48,350 bases of DNA from JAZQQB01 sp045628865 (lineage in GTDB: Bacteria > Bacillota > Clostridia > Lachnospirales > Lachnospiraceae): assembly GCA_045628865.1 (NCBI GenBank), contig JAZQQB010000078.1:1-48350 (forward strand), read 5' to 3'. Made by a program: the position numbers and the translations under genes. Of this stretch, positions 6,297 through 14,945 are shown one piece after another. The notes beneath the pieces are model-generated. The model saw only the letters and a program-made list of their open reading frames with translations, was not told the origin of the DNA and searched no databases. Position 1 is the first letter of the stretch; each line of letters starts with the position of its first letter.

Positions 6297-8051
6297 ATGA
6301 ATACAGAATGGAATTTAAATCCTCTTTACAATGGTGTAGAGGATCCAGCATATATTGCTGATATGAAGGCAATGGAAGGTATGGCAGAAGAACTTAAAGC
6401 ATTGGTTGAGAAGGCCCCTTCTTTAAGCGAGATTGAAAGAACAGAACAGATTTTGTTAGCTATGGAAAAAATGAATGAACTGATGGGCTCTTTAGGCTTG
6501 TACATTGGTCTTCGTTTGGCTGTGAACACAGAAGATGGTGATATGATGGCTCAGGAAAACAAGCTGATGGCTGTTTATAATCAGTCAGCTGCCAGTGTAA
6601 GTGCATTGACAAAAATTTTAGGAAGCGTTGAAGATATTGATGCACTTGCAAAGGAAAGTGATCTTGTGAAAACATATACTTTCTTTTTAAAGGAAAACAA
6701 AAAGGACTTAAGTCATAAGTTTTCAGATGATGTTGAAGCAATGATTTCAGCAATGGATAGAACTAGTGGCGGAGCATGGTCTAGTCTTCAGTCATTTTTA
6801 ACATCAACAGTAAAGGTTGATTATGAAGGCCAACAGATTACATTATCAGAAGTAAGAAATCTTGCATACAGTGATGATGCTAATGTTAGAAAAAAGGCGT
6901 ATGAAGCAGAAATCGTATGCTATGAAAAAATTCAGGATTCTATTGCATTTGCATTAAACAACATTAAAAATCAGGTAACAATGATCACAGAAAAAAGAGG
7001 CTATGAGTCTCCATTGGCATATACTTTGGAACAATCCAAAATGAGCAGAGAAACATTGGAAGCCATGATGGAAGCTGTAGAAGAATATTTACCAGTATTT
7101 AGAAAATATCTTCGCAAAAAGGGTGAGTATTTAGGTTACAAAAATGGTCTTCCTTGGTATGAACTTTTTGCACCAGTTGGTAAAGATGAAAAAACATATT
7201 CTCTTGAAGAAGCGAGAGATTATCTGGTTGCTTGCTACAAGGATTTTGCCCCGGATTTGGCTGAAATGATTCAGGAAGCATTTGACCAGGAATGGATTGA
7301 TTTTTACCCTAGAAAAGGAAAACAGGGTGGTGCATTCTGCGCAGAAGCACCAAAGATCAAGCAGAGCCGTATTTTAACGAACTATGATGGAACCTTTGGT
7401 GCAGTAGATACACTTGCACATGAGTTAGGACATGCATTCCACAACAAACAGGTTGAAAACGAAAGACCATTGAATCGTGATTATCCAATGCCTGTTGCGG
7501 AAACTGCATCTACCTTCAACGAGGTTCGTCTTGCAGCATATGCCTTAAAACAGGCATCAGATGCAGAGAAACTTGCTATCTTAGAAAGTGATTTAAAAGA
7601 AAGTACACAATGTATTGTTGATATTTATTCTAGATATTTGTTTGAAACTGCTGTTTTCGAACAGACTAAGGATAAGTTCTTGATGGCAGATGATCTGAAA
7701 CAGATTATGTTAGATGCCCAGAAGAAAGCATATGGTGACGGATTAGATGAAGCTTATATGCATCCATTTATGTGGGTATGTAAGGGACATTATTACAGTT
7801 CAGGCTTAAGCTTTTATAATTTCCCATATACATTCGGAAACTTGTTTGCAAAGGGGCTTTATAGCTTATACTTAAAAGAGGGAGAAAGCTTTGTTCCTAA
7901 ATATAAGGCTATGCTTAATGCAACCAGCAAGCAGACAATCGAAGAAGATGGAGCTATGATGGGTATTGATCTTACCAAGAAGGAATTCTGGAAAGATTCT
8001 TTACAGTTAATGGCAGATGAAATTGAAGAATTTTGTAAGCTTGTAGAATAA
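6297..8051 (+). CDS. pepF: Oligoendopeptidase F, M3 family
   Basis: A cytoplasmic zinc metallopeptidase that cleaves short peptides. At 584 residues it is the usual length for the M3B PepF group. The zinc motif HELGH (TLAHELGHAFHNKQV, about residues 375-380) and the downstream glutamate in PVAETASTFNEV are present. There is no signal peptide. AGGAG lies only one base before this ATG, so the effective ribosome binding site is probably GAAAGGAT at 6278-6285, about 12 bases upstream. It has its own promoter and lies between two copies of the same tRNA operon. Confidence 0.95.
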   Translation: MNTEWNLNPLYNGVEDPAYIADMKAMEGMAEELKALVEKAPSLSEIERTEQILLAMEKMNELMGSLGLYIGLRLAVNTEDGDMMAQENKLMAVYNQSAASVSALTKILGSVEDIDALAKESDLVKTYTFFLKENKKDLSHKFSDDVEAMISAMDRTSGGAWSSLQSFLTSTVKVDYEGQQITLSEVRNLAYSDDANVRKKAYEAEIVCYEKIQDSIAFALNNIKNQVTMITEKRGYESPLAYTLEQSKMSRETLEAMMEAVEEYLPVFRKYLRKKGEYLGYKNGLPWYELFAPVGKDEKTYSLEEARDYLVACYKDFAPDLAEMIQEAFDQEWIDFYPRKGKQGGAFCAEAPKIKQSRILTNYDGTFGAVDTLAHELGHAFHNKQVENERPLNRDYPMPVAETASTFNEVRLAAYALKQASDAEKLAILESDLKESTQCIVDIYSRYLFETAVFEQTKDKFLMADDLKQIMLDAQKKAYGDGLDEAYMHPFMWVCKGHYYSSGLSFYNFPYTFGNLFAKGLYSLYLKEGESFVPKYKAMLNATSKQTIEEDGAMMGIDLTKKEFWKDSLQLMADEIEEFCKLVE

Positions 8052-8062
8052 TTGATCTAAAA

Positions 8063-8095
8063 ATGAGCCGAGAAGAGCAGTTCTTTTCGGCTCAT
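8063..8095 (+). terminator. Hairpin after pepF, weak terminator
   Basis: ATGAGCCG pairs with CGGCTCAT around an 17-base loop, with partial inner pairing. No proper T run follows, so it may be a processing or stability hairpin. Confidence 0.45.
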
Positions 8096-8180
8096 GATGC
8101 TTACAAAATCATAGGAACCAGTTGTTTTTTAAGAAAAAGAAAAATCATAAAAAAATGTCATAAAAAATGAAAAAAATAGG

Positions 8181-8209
8181 TTGACATTTTATTTGTTTCA
8201 TGATTTAAT
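8181..8209 (+). promoter_or_regulatory. Sigma-A promoter of tRNA operon 2
   Basis: TTGACA (8181-8186), 17 bp, TTTAAT (8204-8209), 39 bp before the tRNA. Confidence 0.8.
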
Positions 8210-8248
8210 AATACAGTCGCTTGTGAAAAACAAATGACCAATAGATGT

Positions 8249-8321
8249 GGGATCTTAGCTCAGCTGGGAGAGCATCTGCCTTACAAGCAGGGGGTCACAG
8301 GTTCGAGCCCTGTAGGTCCCA
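8249..8321 (+). tRNA. tRNA-Val(UAC), copy 2
   Basis: 73 nt, identical to the copy at 5897-5969: same acceptor stem, anticodon loop CTTACAA and discriminator A. CCA is not encoded. Confidence 0.97.
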
Positions 8322-8340
8322 TCTATTACCTTTATAATAT

Positions 8341-8414
8341 GGCGAGATAGCTCAGTTGGCTAGAGCACATGGTTCATACCCATGGTGTCGTGGGTTCGAA
8401 TCCCCCTCTCGCTA
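8341..8414 (+). tRNA. tRNA-Met(CAU) elongator, copy 2
   Basis: 74 nt, differs from copy 1 only at position 50 (T here, A there). The change keeps the 50-64 pair mismatched (U-C instead of A-C). Anticodon loop TTCATAC. Confidence 0.93.
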
Positions 8415-8419
8415 TTAGA

Positions 8420-8454
8420 AACCTCTACAGAGATTATGTAGAGGATTTTTTTTA
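8420..8454 (+). terminator. Terminator of tRNA operon 2
   Basis: CCTCTACA (8422-8429) pairs with TGTAGAGG (8437-8444), followed by A and eight T. Confidence 0.92.
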
Positions 8455-8540
8455 TCAATTAGAAAAGAAAGAATATTATTCCTGATTTTTGATAGTATAA
8501 TGAGTGTAAAGTGGATCATGATCACAAAGGAGATGAATCT

Positions 8541-9086
8541 ATGAGAATTGGAATGGGATATGATGTGCATCGTTTGGTACCTGATCGTAAATTGATTATG
8601 GGAGGCGTGGAGATTCCTTATGAGTTAGGCCTTTTGGGACATTCAGATGCCGATGTTTTGTTGCATGCAATCATGGATGCACTGCTTGGTGCAGCTGCAT
8701 TAGGAGATATTGGAAAGCATTTTCCAGATACAGATGAGAAGTATAAGGGAATCTCGAGCTTGAAGCTTTTAGAACATGTTGGAAAGCTATTAGAGGAGAA
8801 CGGATTTTTCATTGAAAATATTGATGCAACTATTATTGCGCAGAAGCCTAAGATGCGACCTTACATTGATCGGATGAGAGAGAATATCGCCACAACGCTT
8901 TCCATTGATCTTTCCCAGGTAAATGTGAAGGCTACAACCGAAGAGGGGCTTGGTTTTACAGGTGCCATGGAAGGAATCTCGTCTCAAGCAATCTGTATGT
9001 TAGCAACACCTAGAGAAATGATGTCTCAGGATATGACTATGTTTGGGGGATGTAATGGCTGTGCTGGATGTACAAAAAAACAGTAA
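8541..9086 (+). CDS. ispF: 2-C-methyl-D-erythritol 2,4-cyclodiphosphate synthase with Cys tail
   Basis: IspF cyclises CDP-ME-2-phosphate to MEcPP in the MEP isoprenoid pathway. The N-terminus MRIGMGYDVHRL supplies the metal ligands D8 and H10, with the third histidine in GHSDADV; TTEEGLGFTG is the substrate loop. The ATG at 8541 is preceded by AAAGGAGATG, better than the upstream in-frame start at 8511. The core ends near residue 155-160, where most IspF proteins stop; here about 20 extra residues follow with C-x2-C-x2-C (GGCNGCAGCTKKQ). The tail could bind a metal. It stands apart from other MEP genes. TATAAT at 8496-8501 may be its -10. Confidence 0.95.
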   Translation: MRIGMGYDVHRLVPDRKLIMGGVEIPYELGLLGHSDADVLLHAIMDALLGAAALGDIGKHFPDTDEKYKGISSLKLLEHVGKLLEENGFFIENIDATIIAQKPKMRPYIDRMRENIATTLSIDLSQVNVKATTEEGLGFTGAMEGISSQAICMLATPREMMSQDMTMFGGCNGCAGCTKKQ

Positions 9087-9117
9087 GTGATGCAATATTT
9101 TTGGAGTGTTTCGGGGA

Positions 9118-10329
9118 ATGAAAAAAAAGATTTTAATTACATTAGAAGAAAAACAGAAAACAAGAGCATTATATGATGAGATGTTTCCGATTTCAAAAGA
9201 GTTTTCGGAGTATTATTATGAGGATAAATGTATAGATAATATCATCTATACAATGGAAGAGAATGATAAAGTAATCAGTATGCTTCATTTGAATCCGTAT
9301 ACGGCAGTTTTAAATTGTTATCCAGGACACGAAGGAAAAGATGGTGATCATACAGAACATATTGTAAACACCTACTATATGACTTCTGCTGCTACCACGC
9401 CTGAGTTTCGTAGTCAGGGAAAGATGGAAGAGTTAATTACAGATGCTATAAAGGATTTGTATGATTCCAAAGTACCATTCATTTATTTAAGACCAGTTTC
9501 TGAAGAGATTTTTAAACCTTTTCAGTTTCGTTATATTTGGGATCGCCAGAATTTTCAATTAAATGAAGATGTGATTCCGGAAAGCCTTTTAGAAGAAGCA
9601 AAGATTGGTCCAAAGGAGATTCCAGGAAGAGGAAATGATGTTTTACATTTATCAGTTTTGAAGGAATCGGAATGGGGTGAACTCGCTGAGTTTATGAGCA
9701 AGCTTTGCTATGATAATTATGGACTTTTTATGCAGCGTGATGAAAAATATGTTCGCAGAATGCAAAAGGCATATCCTAGCCGCGGTGGTAATGTGTATGT
9801 GCTTCGTAAGCCAAATGGAGCAATTCAGGGATATTTTACCAGTAAAAAGTTGCCAGATGGAAGCTTAGAAGTGAGAGAATGTGGTGTACTTCCTAAGTAT
9901 GAGGATTTGAATTATTTTATTCCAGTTGGAGAGAAGGAACCATGTGTTATGGCAAGATTGATCCATTTGGAAACATTGCTTTCTAATATCCATAGTAAAA
10001 AGGCAGTGGATATCTGTATGAAGGTTACAGATCCTATTATTGAGAAAAACAATGGAACCTTTTTACTTCGCACAAGTATTTTTGGAACGCGTATTGAACG
10101 AATGACAAAGTCTTATTATGAAAATATGTGGGAGGATGAGTCAGGCCGTGATCATCCAGAGGAAATTGAAACAACTGTAGACAAACTTCTTGGTTATATT
10201 TTCGGTTACAAGACTTTTGAGGAATGTTTTACAATTCTTTCGTCTGTAAGGGGAATTGAGGATGAGATTAGCTATAAGGTAAAATGCTTACGACCTTATG
10301 GATTAGGTTGCATTAACGAGATGGTATAG
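9118..10329 (+). CDS. GNAT N-acetyltransferase, Eis-like architecture
   Basis: 403 residues. The N-terminal half is a GNAT domain; the acetyl-CoA loop is TTPEFRSQGKMEELI (R-x-x-G-x pattern) near residue 100-110. The length and the C-terminal portion ending in YGLGCINEMV fit the Eis-like group of GNAT proteins that carry a second degenerate GNAT and an SCP2-like domain. The acceptor substrate cannot be told. The ATG at 9118 was chosen because GGAG at 9103-9106 lies 11 bases upstream; a GTG at 9106 overlaps that site. It follows ispF by 31 bp and is probably cotranscribed. Confidence 0.8.
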   Translation: MKKKILITLEEKQKTRALYDEMFPISKEFSEYYYEDKCIDNIIYTMEENDKVISMLHLNPYTAVLNCYPGHEGKDGDHTEHIVNTYYMTSAATTPEFRSQGKMEELITDAIKDLYDSKVPFIYLRPVSEEIFKPFQFRYIWDRQNFQLNEDVIPESLLEEAKIGPKEIPGRGNDVLHLSVLKESEWGELAEFMSKLCYDNYGLFMQRDEKYVRRMQKAYPSRGGNVYVLRKPNGAIQGYFTSKKLPDGSLEVRECGVLPKYEDLNYFIPVGEKEPCVMARLIHLETLLSNIHSKKAVDICMKVTDPIIEKNNGTFLLRTSIFGTRIERMTKSYYENMWEDESGRDHPEEIETTVDKLLGYIFGYKTFEECFTILSSVRGIEDEISYKVKCLRPYGLGCINEMV

Positions 10330-10368
10330 ATTTCATACTCTGTGAGAGAAAATCTGAAAAGGTTTCTA

Positions 10369-10397
10369 TTGACAATCGGTAAAAAAAACAATACCAT
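10369..10397 (+). promoter_or_regulatory. Promoter of the cysE T-box transcript
   Basis: TTGACA (10369-10374), 17 bp, TACCAT (10392-10397). It is placed correctly to start the T-box leader. Confidence 0.65.
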
Positions 10398-10424
10398 GTA
10401 TGTAGTTTATAACAGTTAGTAATC

Positions 10425-10701
10425 CTTGAGACTTAAGGAGTCACAAGAATTTATATTAAGATAGAAAGACATTGAATGGAAAGAGTACACTTGATTTTTT
10501 GTCAGAGAGAAGCTGTCGATGGGCTGAGAGCAGCTTTCAAAAGTATAGTGGAAAGTGCATCCAGGAGTTGACTTTGTGAACAGATTTCTGCTAGCAAGGT
10601 ACGTTGCCCTCGTTACGGGATAAAGAGCTAGATTAATATCTAGAATGAGAGTGGAACCGCGGATTATTTCGTCTCTTTACGAGACGAAATAATCCTTTTT
10701 T
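10425..10701 (+). promoter_or_regulatory. tRNA-Cys T-box leader with terminator
   Basis: The T-box sequence GTGGAACCGCGG is at 10651-10662. Its TGGA pairs with a tRNA end carrying discriminator U, which fits tRNA-Cys. TGC at 10556-10558 in the 3' side of stem I is the likely specifier codon (Cys). The terminator is perfect: 15-bp stem 10661-10675 with 10681-10695, then T6. The T-box antiterminator overlaps its left arm. An extra hairpin (10425-10447) precedes stem I. Uncharged tRNA-Cys should open expression of cysE and cysS downstream. Confidence 0.93.
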
Positions 10702-10707
10702 GTTAGC

Positions 10708-10844
10708 GAGGTAAGGAAAACAAGCGCCCGAAGGGCATTTGTTTTCACCCGAGCGTACATGAGTAAAAGAGTAAGCCGCGAAGCGGCGTCACTTGCGAAG
10801 TAAGTGCTTTTACGAATGAAAGAGGTAAGGAAAACAAGCGCCCG
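10708..10844 (+). repeat. L-R-L' hairpin element between T-box and cysE
   Basis: A 23-bp sequence beginning GAGGTAAGGAAAACAAGC occurs exactly at 10708-10730 and at 10822-10844. The right arm GGGCATTTGTTTTCACC (10733-10749) can pair with either copy. Between them lie GC-rich hairpins: CGCCC-GAA-GGGC, GCCGC-GAA-GCGGC (10774-10786) and CACTT/AAGTG, enclosed by GTAAAAG/CTTTTAC. The second left arm ends only seven bases before the cysE Shine-Dalgarno. A related arrangement is at 22507-22649. Confidence 0.7.
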
Positions 10845-10863
10845 TGAGTTGAGGAGGATGAAT

Positions 10864-11538
10864 ATGGGACTGATCAAAATGATAAAAGAAGAAATAGCCA
10901 TTATCAGAGACAGAGATCCAGCGATACATTCCAACTGGGAAGTTTTGCTATATCCTAGTTTTAAGGTGATGTTAAGTTACCGAAGAGCCCATAGGCATTA
11001 TGTAAAAGGTCATTATTTTAGAGCAAGATGGATTTCACAAAGAGCAGGTCATAAGACTGGAATCGAAATTCACCCAGGAGCAAAGATTGGAAAGGGCTTT
11101 TTTATTGATCATGGAACTGGTACAATTATAGGTGAGACCTCCGAGATTGGTGATAACGTAACACTTTACCAGGGAGTAACCTTAGGAGGTACTGGTAAGG
11201 AAAAGGGAAAGCGTCATCCCACCATTGGAAATAATGTTATGATTTCAGCAGGTGCTAAGGTATTAGGGTCTATTACAGTTGGTGATAACTGTAAGATTGG
11301 TGCAGGAAGTGTGGTACTTAAGGATGTGCCTCCAAATTCCACCGTAGTTGGTATTCCAGGAAGAGTTGTAAAAACAACCAATCCATACACCGGAGATCAG
11401 GATCAATATTTTCCAGATCCTGTATCAGAGGATATTGTGAATATCAAAAAGGTGAATGCAGAACTAACCAATCATTTACTTGAACTAGAAAATGAAATCA
11501 GGCAGTTGAAACGAGAAAAGCAGAGTTTGGCAGAATAG
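10864..11538 (+). CDS. cysE: Serine O-acetyltransferase
   Basis: CysE makes O-acetylserine from serine and acetyl-CoA, the first step of cysteine synthesis. The 224-residue protein has a short helical N-terminus and a left-handed beta helix of hexapeptide repeats (IHPGAKIGKGFFIDHGTGT, IGETSEIGDNVTLYQGVTLGG, IGAGSVVLKDVPPNSTVVG). The C-terminus continues into a 30-residue charged coiled coil. ATG 10864 has GAGGAGG six bases in front. The gene is under a tRNA-Cys T-box and is followed by cysS with a 43-bp gap, which ties cysteine supply to charging. Confidence 0.96.
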   Translation: MGLIKMIKEEIAIIRDRDPAIHSNWEVLLYPSFKVMLSYRRAHRHYVKGHYFRARWISQRAGHKTGIEIHPGAKIGKGFFIDHGTGTIIGETSEIGDNVTLYQGVTLGGTGKEKGKRHPTIGNNVMISAGAKVLGSITVGDNCKIGAGSVVLKDVPPNSTVVGIPGRVVKTTNPYTGDQDQYFPDPVSEDIVNIKKVNAELTNHLLELENEIRQLKREKQSLAE

Positions 11539-11581
11539 AAATTAGATTAATATGTTTATTTATAAAGGAGAGTTAAATAAG

Positions 11582-13012
11582 ATGGAGAATAAGTTTTCGT
11601 TTTATAACACATTATCAAGAAAAGTTGAAACAGTGATTCCACGTGAGGATGGAAAGATTTCTATGTATACCTGTGGACCTACAGTATATCATTTTGCACA
11701 TATTGGAAATATCCGTACTTATATTATGCAGGATGCCCTTGTAAAGGCACTTCAGTATGTAGGTTATGATGTAAAGCGTGTTATGAATATTACAGACGTT
11801 GGACATTTATCATCAGATGCTGATACAGGTGAGGATAAGATGCTCGCAGGTGCTAAAAGAGAGCACAAGACTGTTATGGAGGTTGCTAAGTTCTATACAG
11901 ATGCTTTCATGAACGATTTCAAGGCAGTGAATAATAAGATGCCAGATGTTGTAGAGCCGGCAACAAACTGTATTCCAGAATTTATCAACATGGTAGAAGT
12001 ATTACTTGAAAAGGGTTATGCATATCAGGCAGGTGGAAATGTATACTTTGATACCAGCAAGTTAGAGGATTATTTTGTATTCTCTTCTTCTGTAGAAAAA
12101 GAACAGTTACAGGTTGGTGTTCGTGATGATGTTGAAGAAGATACCAATAAAAAGAACAAGAATGACTTCGTATTGTGGTTTACAAAATCTAAATTTGAAG
12201 ATCAGGCATTAAAATGGGATAGTCCATGGGGTGTAGGTTATCCGGGCTGGCATATTGAATGCTCATGCATCAGTATGAAGCATCTTGGTGAATATATGGA
12301 TATTCATTGCGGTGGTGTTGATAATATCTTCCCTCATCATACCAACGAGATCGCACAGTCAGAAAGCTACCTTGGACATAAATGGTGCAATTACTGGTTC
12401 CATAGCAACCACTTAAATGACCGTTCTGGTAAGATGAGTAAATCAAAGGGCGCAGTACTTACGGTTTCTGTATTAAAGGAAAAAGGATACAATCCACTTG
12501 TTTATCGTTTCTTCTGCTTACAGTCACATTACAGAAAACCATTGGAATTTTCATATGAAGTATTAGATAATACAGCGATTGCTTATGAAAAGTTAGTGAA
12601 GAGGGTAGCTTCCTTGAAAGAGGATGGAGCAGTCGACGAAGCTGTATTACAGGAGAACAAGGATAAATTTGCCGATGCTCTTTGCAATGACTTAAATACC
12701 TCGCAGGCAATAACCCTTTTATATGATGTATTTAAGCTTGATACTACAGATGCAACAAAGAAAGCATTGGTTGCAAGTTATGATGAAGTTCTTTCACTAG
12801 ATCTGTTAAAGGCAGCAGAGGAACTTTCTAATCAGGATTCAGGCATTGATGCAGAACTTGAGGCATTTATCCTTGCTAAGATCGAAGAAAGAAAAGAAGC
12901 CAAGAAAGCAAAGGATTTTGCAAAGGCAGATGCTATCAGAGCAGAACTTTTAGAGAAAAAGATTGAGATCAAGGATACACGTGAAGGTGTTATTTGGTCT
13001 GTGATTCAGTAA
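11582..13012 (+). CDS. cysS: Cysteinyl-tRNA synthetase
   Basis: Class I synthetase of 476 residues, normal length. It shows the N-terminal MYTCGPTVYHFAHIGN with zinc ligand C31 and the HIGH variant H40-IGN, further zinc ligands in HIECSCISMKHLG and HHTNEIAQSE, and the KMSKS loop GKMSKSKGA. The DALR-type anticodon domain is at the C-terminus. ATG 11582 is preceded by AAAGGAGAG; an upstream ATG at 11552 lacks a good site. Second gene of the T-box-controlled operon. Confidence 0.98.
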   Translation: MENKFSFYNTLSRKVETVIPREDGKISMYTCGPTVYHFAHIGNIRTYIMQDALVKALQYVGYDVKRVMNITDVGHLSSDADTGEDKMLAGAKREHKTVMEVAKFYTDAFMNDFKAVNNKMPDVVEPATNCIPEFINMVEVLLEKGYAYQAGGNVYFDTSKLEDYFVFSSSVEKEQLQVGVRDDVEEDTNKKNKNDFVLWFTKSKFEDQALKWDSPWGVGYPGWHIECSCISMKHLGEYMDIHCGGVDNIFPHHTNEIAQSESYLGHKWCNYWFHSNHLNDRSGKMSKSKGAVLTVSVLKEKGYNPLVYRFFCLQSHYRKPLEFSYEVLDNTAIAYEKLVKRVASLKEDGAVDEAVLQENKDKFADALCNDLNTSQAITLLYDVFKLDTTDATKKALVASYDEVLSLDLLKAAEELSNQDSGIDAELEAFILAKIEERKEAKKAKDFAKADAIRAELLEKKIEIKDTREGVIWSVIQ

Positions 13013-13024
13013 GAAAGGATAGCC

Positions 13025-13459
13025 ATGGAATTAACAAATAAGATCAATGAGGCTTTTGGAATGGAGATTGCTCCATTGAATACATATTCGCCACAGTCAC
13101 TGGCCTTTTTGGGAGATGGTGTGTTTGAGATCATTATAAGAACCTTGGTTTTGGAATATGCCAATCGTCAGGCCAATGCCTTACACAAGTCGAAGACAAA
13201 GATTGTAAACGCAGGTACGCAGGCTAGGATCGTCGAATCCATCATGGATGAATTGACAGAAGAGGAAATGTCAGTTTTTCGAAGAGGTAAAAATGCCAAG
13301 ACCATGAGTCCTGCTAAAAATGCAGATATTCGTGATTATCATAAGGCAACAGGTTTTGAGGCATTATGTGGTTATCTGTATCTAAAAGGTGATGTTGATC
13401 GTTTGATCAGTTTGATCAAAAGTGGGCTGGAAAAAAATCAGATCAAATTTGGCGGCTAA
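13025..13459 (+). CDS. mrnC: Mini-ribonuclease III
   Basis: MrnC is an RNase III catalytic domain without a dsRNA-binding domain that matures 23S rRNA. At 144 residues it has the expected length. The active-site helix SPQSLAFLGDGVFE is near residues 22-35. It follows cysS by 12 bp and precedes rlmB by 23 bp, the conserved Firmicutes order, so it is cotranscribed. Confidence 0.95.
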   Translation: MELTNKINEAFGMEIAPLNTYSPQSLAFLGDGVFEIIIRTLVLEYANRQANALHKSKTKIVNAGTQARIVESIMDELTEEEMSVFRRGKNAKTMSPAKNADIRDYHKATGFEALCGYLYLKGDVDRLISLIKSGLEKNQIKFGG

Positions 13460-13482
13460 AGTTATTGAATTTGGAGGAAAAA

Positions 13483-14223
13483 ATGAGATACGAAGAATTT
13501 ACGATTGAAGGAAGAAATGCAGTAATAGAGGCATTTCGTTCTGGAAAACCAATTGATAAAGTATTTGTTTTAGACAACTGTCAGGATGGTCCTATCATGA
13601 CAATCAAAAGAGAGGCTAAGAAGCATGACACTTTGGTAAAGTTTGTAACAAAGGAACGTCTTGACCAGATGTCAGAAACAGGTAAGCATCAGGGTGTTAT
13701 CGCATATGCCGCTGCATATGAATATGCGGATGTAGATGATATTTTAAAGGCAGCGAAAGATAAAGGTGAAGATCCATTTATCTTTATTTTGGATAATATT
13801 GAAGATCCTCATAATTTAGGAGCAATTATTCGTACAGCCAATCTTGCTGGTGCACATGGTGTTATCATTCCAAAAAACCGAGCAGCAGGTTTAACTGCAG
13901 TTGTTGCCCGCACTTCAGCTGGTGCATTGAATTACACACCAGTTGCCAAGGTGACCAATATCGCAAAGACCATTGAAGAACTGAAAAAAGAGGGACTTTG
14001 GTTTGTATGTGCAGATATGGGTGGTACAACCATGTATGATCTGAATCTTACAGGACCGATTGGACTTGTGATTGGAAATGAAGGAGAGGGTGTGGCCAGA
14101 CTGGTTAGAGAAAAGTGTGATTATATTGCCTCTATTCCAATGCAAGGTGACATTGATTCTTTAAATGCATCTGTGGCAGCAGGCGTTATGGCATATGAGA
14201 TTGTTAGACAGAGATTGAAATAA
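13483..14223 (+). CDS. rlmB: 23S rRNA (guanosine-2251-2'-O)-methyltransferase
   Basis: SpoU-family methyltransferase with a trefoil knot. The N-terminal substrate-binding domain (IEGRNAVIEAFRSGKPIDKVF) is followed by motif 1 NIEDPHNLGAIIRTA, motif 2 GLVIGNEGEGVARL and motif 3 IPMQGDIDSLNASVAAGV. 246 residues. ATG 13483 has GGAGGAAA directly upstream; an in-frame TTG at 13465 does not. Confidence 0.95.
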   Translation: MRYEEFTIEGRNAVIEAFRSGKPIDKVFVLDNCQDGPIMTIKREAKKHDTLVKFVTKERLDQMSETGKHQGVIAYAAAYEYADVDDILKAAKDKGEDPFIFILDNIEDPHNLGAIIRTANLAGAHGVIIPKNRAAGLTAVVARTSAGALNYTPVAKVTNIAKTIEELKKEGLWFVCADMGGTTMYDLNLTGPIGLVIGNEGEGVARLVREKCDYIASIPMQGDIDSLNASVAAGVMAYEIVRQRLK

Positions 14224-14235
14224 TGAGGAAAATGC

Positions 14236-14853
14236 ATGAAAAATGATTACGAAAATGAAGCAGATGAGGAACTGATCATTCGACTACGTGAGGGGGAAAC
14301 CTCTATCATGGATTATATTTGTGATAAATATAAGAATCTGGTAAAAAGCAAGGCGAAATCAATGTTTATCTTAGGTGGAGATAATGATGATCTGATTCAG
14401 GAGGGAATGCTTGGGTTGTTTAAAGCTGTCAGGGATTATGATCCTGGAAGAGACGCCAGCTTTTTTACCTTTGCTGATCTTTGCATCTCAAGACAGATGT
14501 ATACTGCTGTGCAGGCGTCAGGAAGAAAGAAACATAGTCCTTTAAATTCCTATATCTCCATTTATGCATCATCTTCTGATCAGGATGCGTCAGAAGTTAC
14601 TCTGCAGGATAGTATTTCTGCCAATGATTCCTTTAATCCGGAACAGAGAGTGATCGACCAGGAGAATTTAGAAAACTTGGAAGAAATCATAGAACAGGAA
14701 CTGTCAGCATTTGAAAAGCAGGTACTTGATCTGTACCTGACAGGTATGCATTATACCCAGATCGCCAAGGTACTTTCTAAGGATGCTAAATCAACAGATA
14801 ATGCATTACAAAGAATCAAAAATAAATTACGAAAAGTCATTAAAGTTCAGTAG
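14236..14853 (+). CDS. sigH: RNA polymerase sigma-H factor
   Basis: A 205-residue sigma-70-family protein. Region 2 is DDLIQEGMLGLFKAVRDYDPGRDASFFTFADLCISRQM and region 4 is LSAFEKQVLDLYLTGMHYTQIAKVLSKDAKSTDNALQRIKNKL. Length, sequence and place after rlmB match Spo0H, the early sporulation and stationary-phase sigma factor. It starts 12 bp after rlmB, making it the last gene of the cysE operon. The yacP gene found between rlmB and sigH in Bacillus is absent here. Confidence 0.93.
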   Translation: MKNDYENEADEELIIRLREGETSIMDYICDKYKNLVKSKAKSMFILGGDNDDLIQEGMLGLFKAVRDYDPGRDASFFTFADLCISRQMYTAVQASGRKKHSPLNSYISIYASSSDQDASEVTLQDSISANDSFNPEQRVIDQENLENLEEIIEQELSAFEKQVLDLYLTGMHYTQIAKVLSKDAKSTDNALQRIKNKLRKVIKVQ

Positions 14854-14860
14854 AAAAGCG

Positions 14861-14890
14861 TTGACATTTCGGAAATTCCTATGCTATAAT
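14861..14890 (+). promoter_or_regulatory. Consensus promoter of tRNA-Thr
   Basis: TTGACA (14861-14866), 18 bp, TATAAT (14885-14890): both hexamers are perfect. Confidence 0.93.
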
Positions 14891-14945
14891 ATCATTCGTC
14901 GATGCGGAATGACACTATGTCAGAACGTGTTGCACAATAGGGTAA

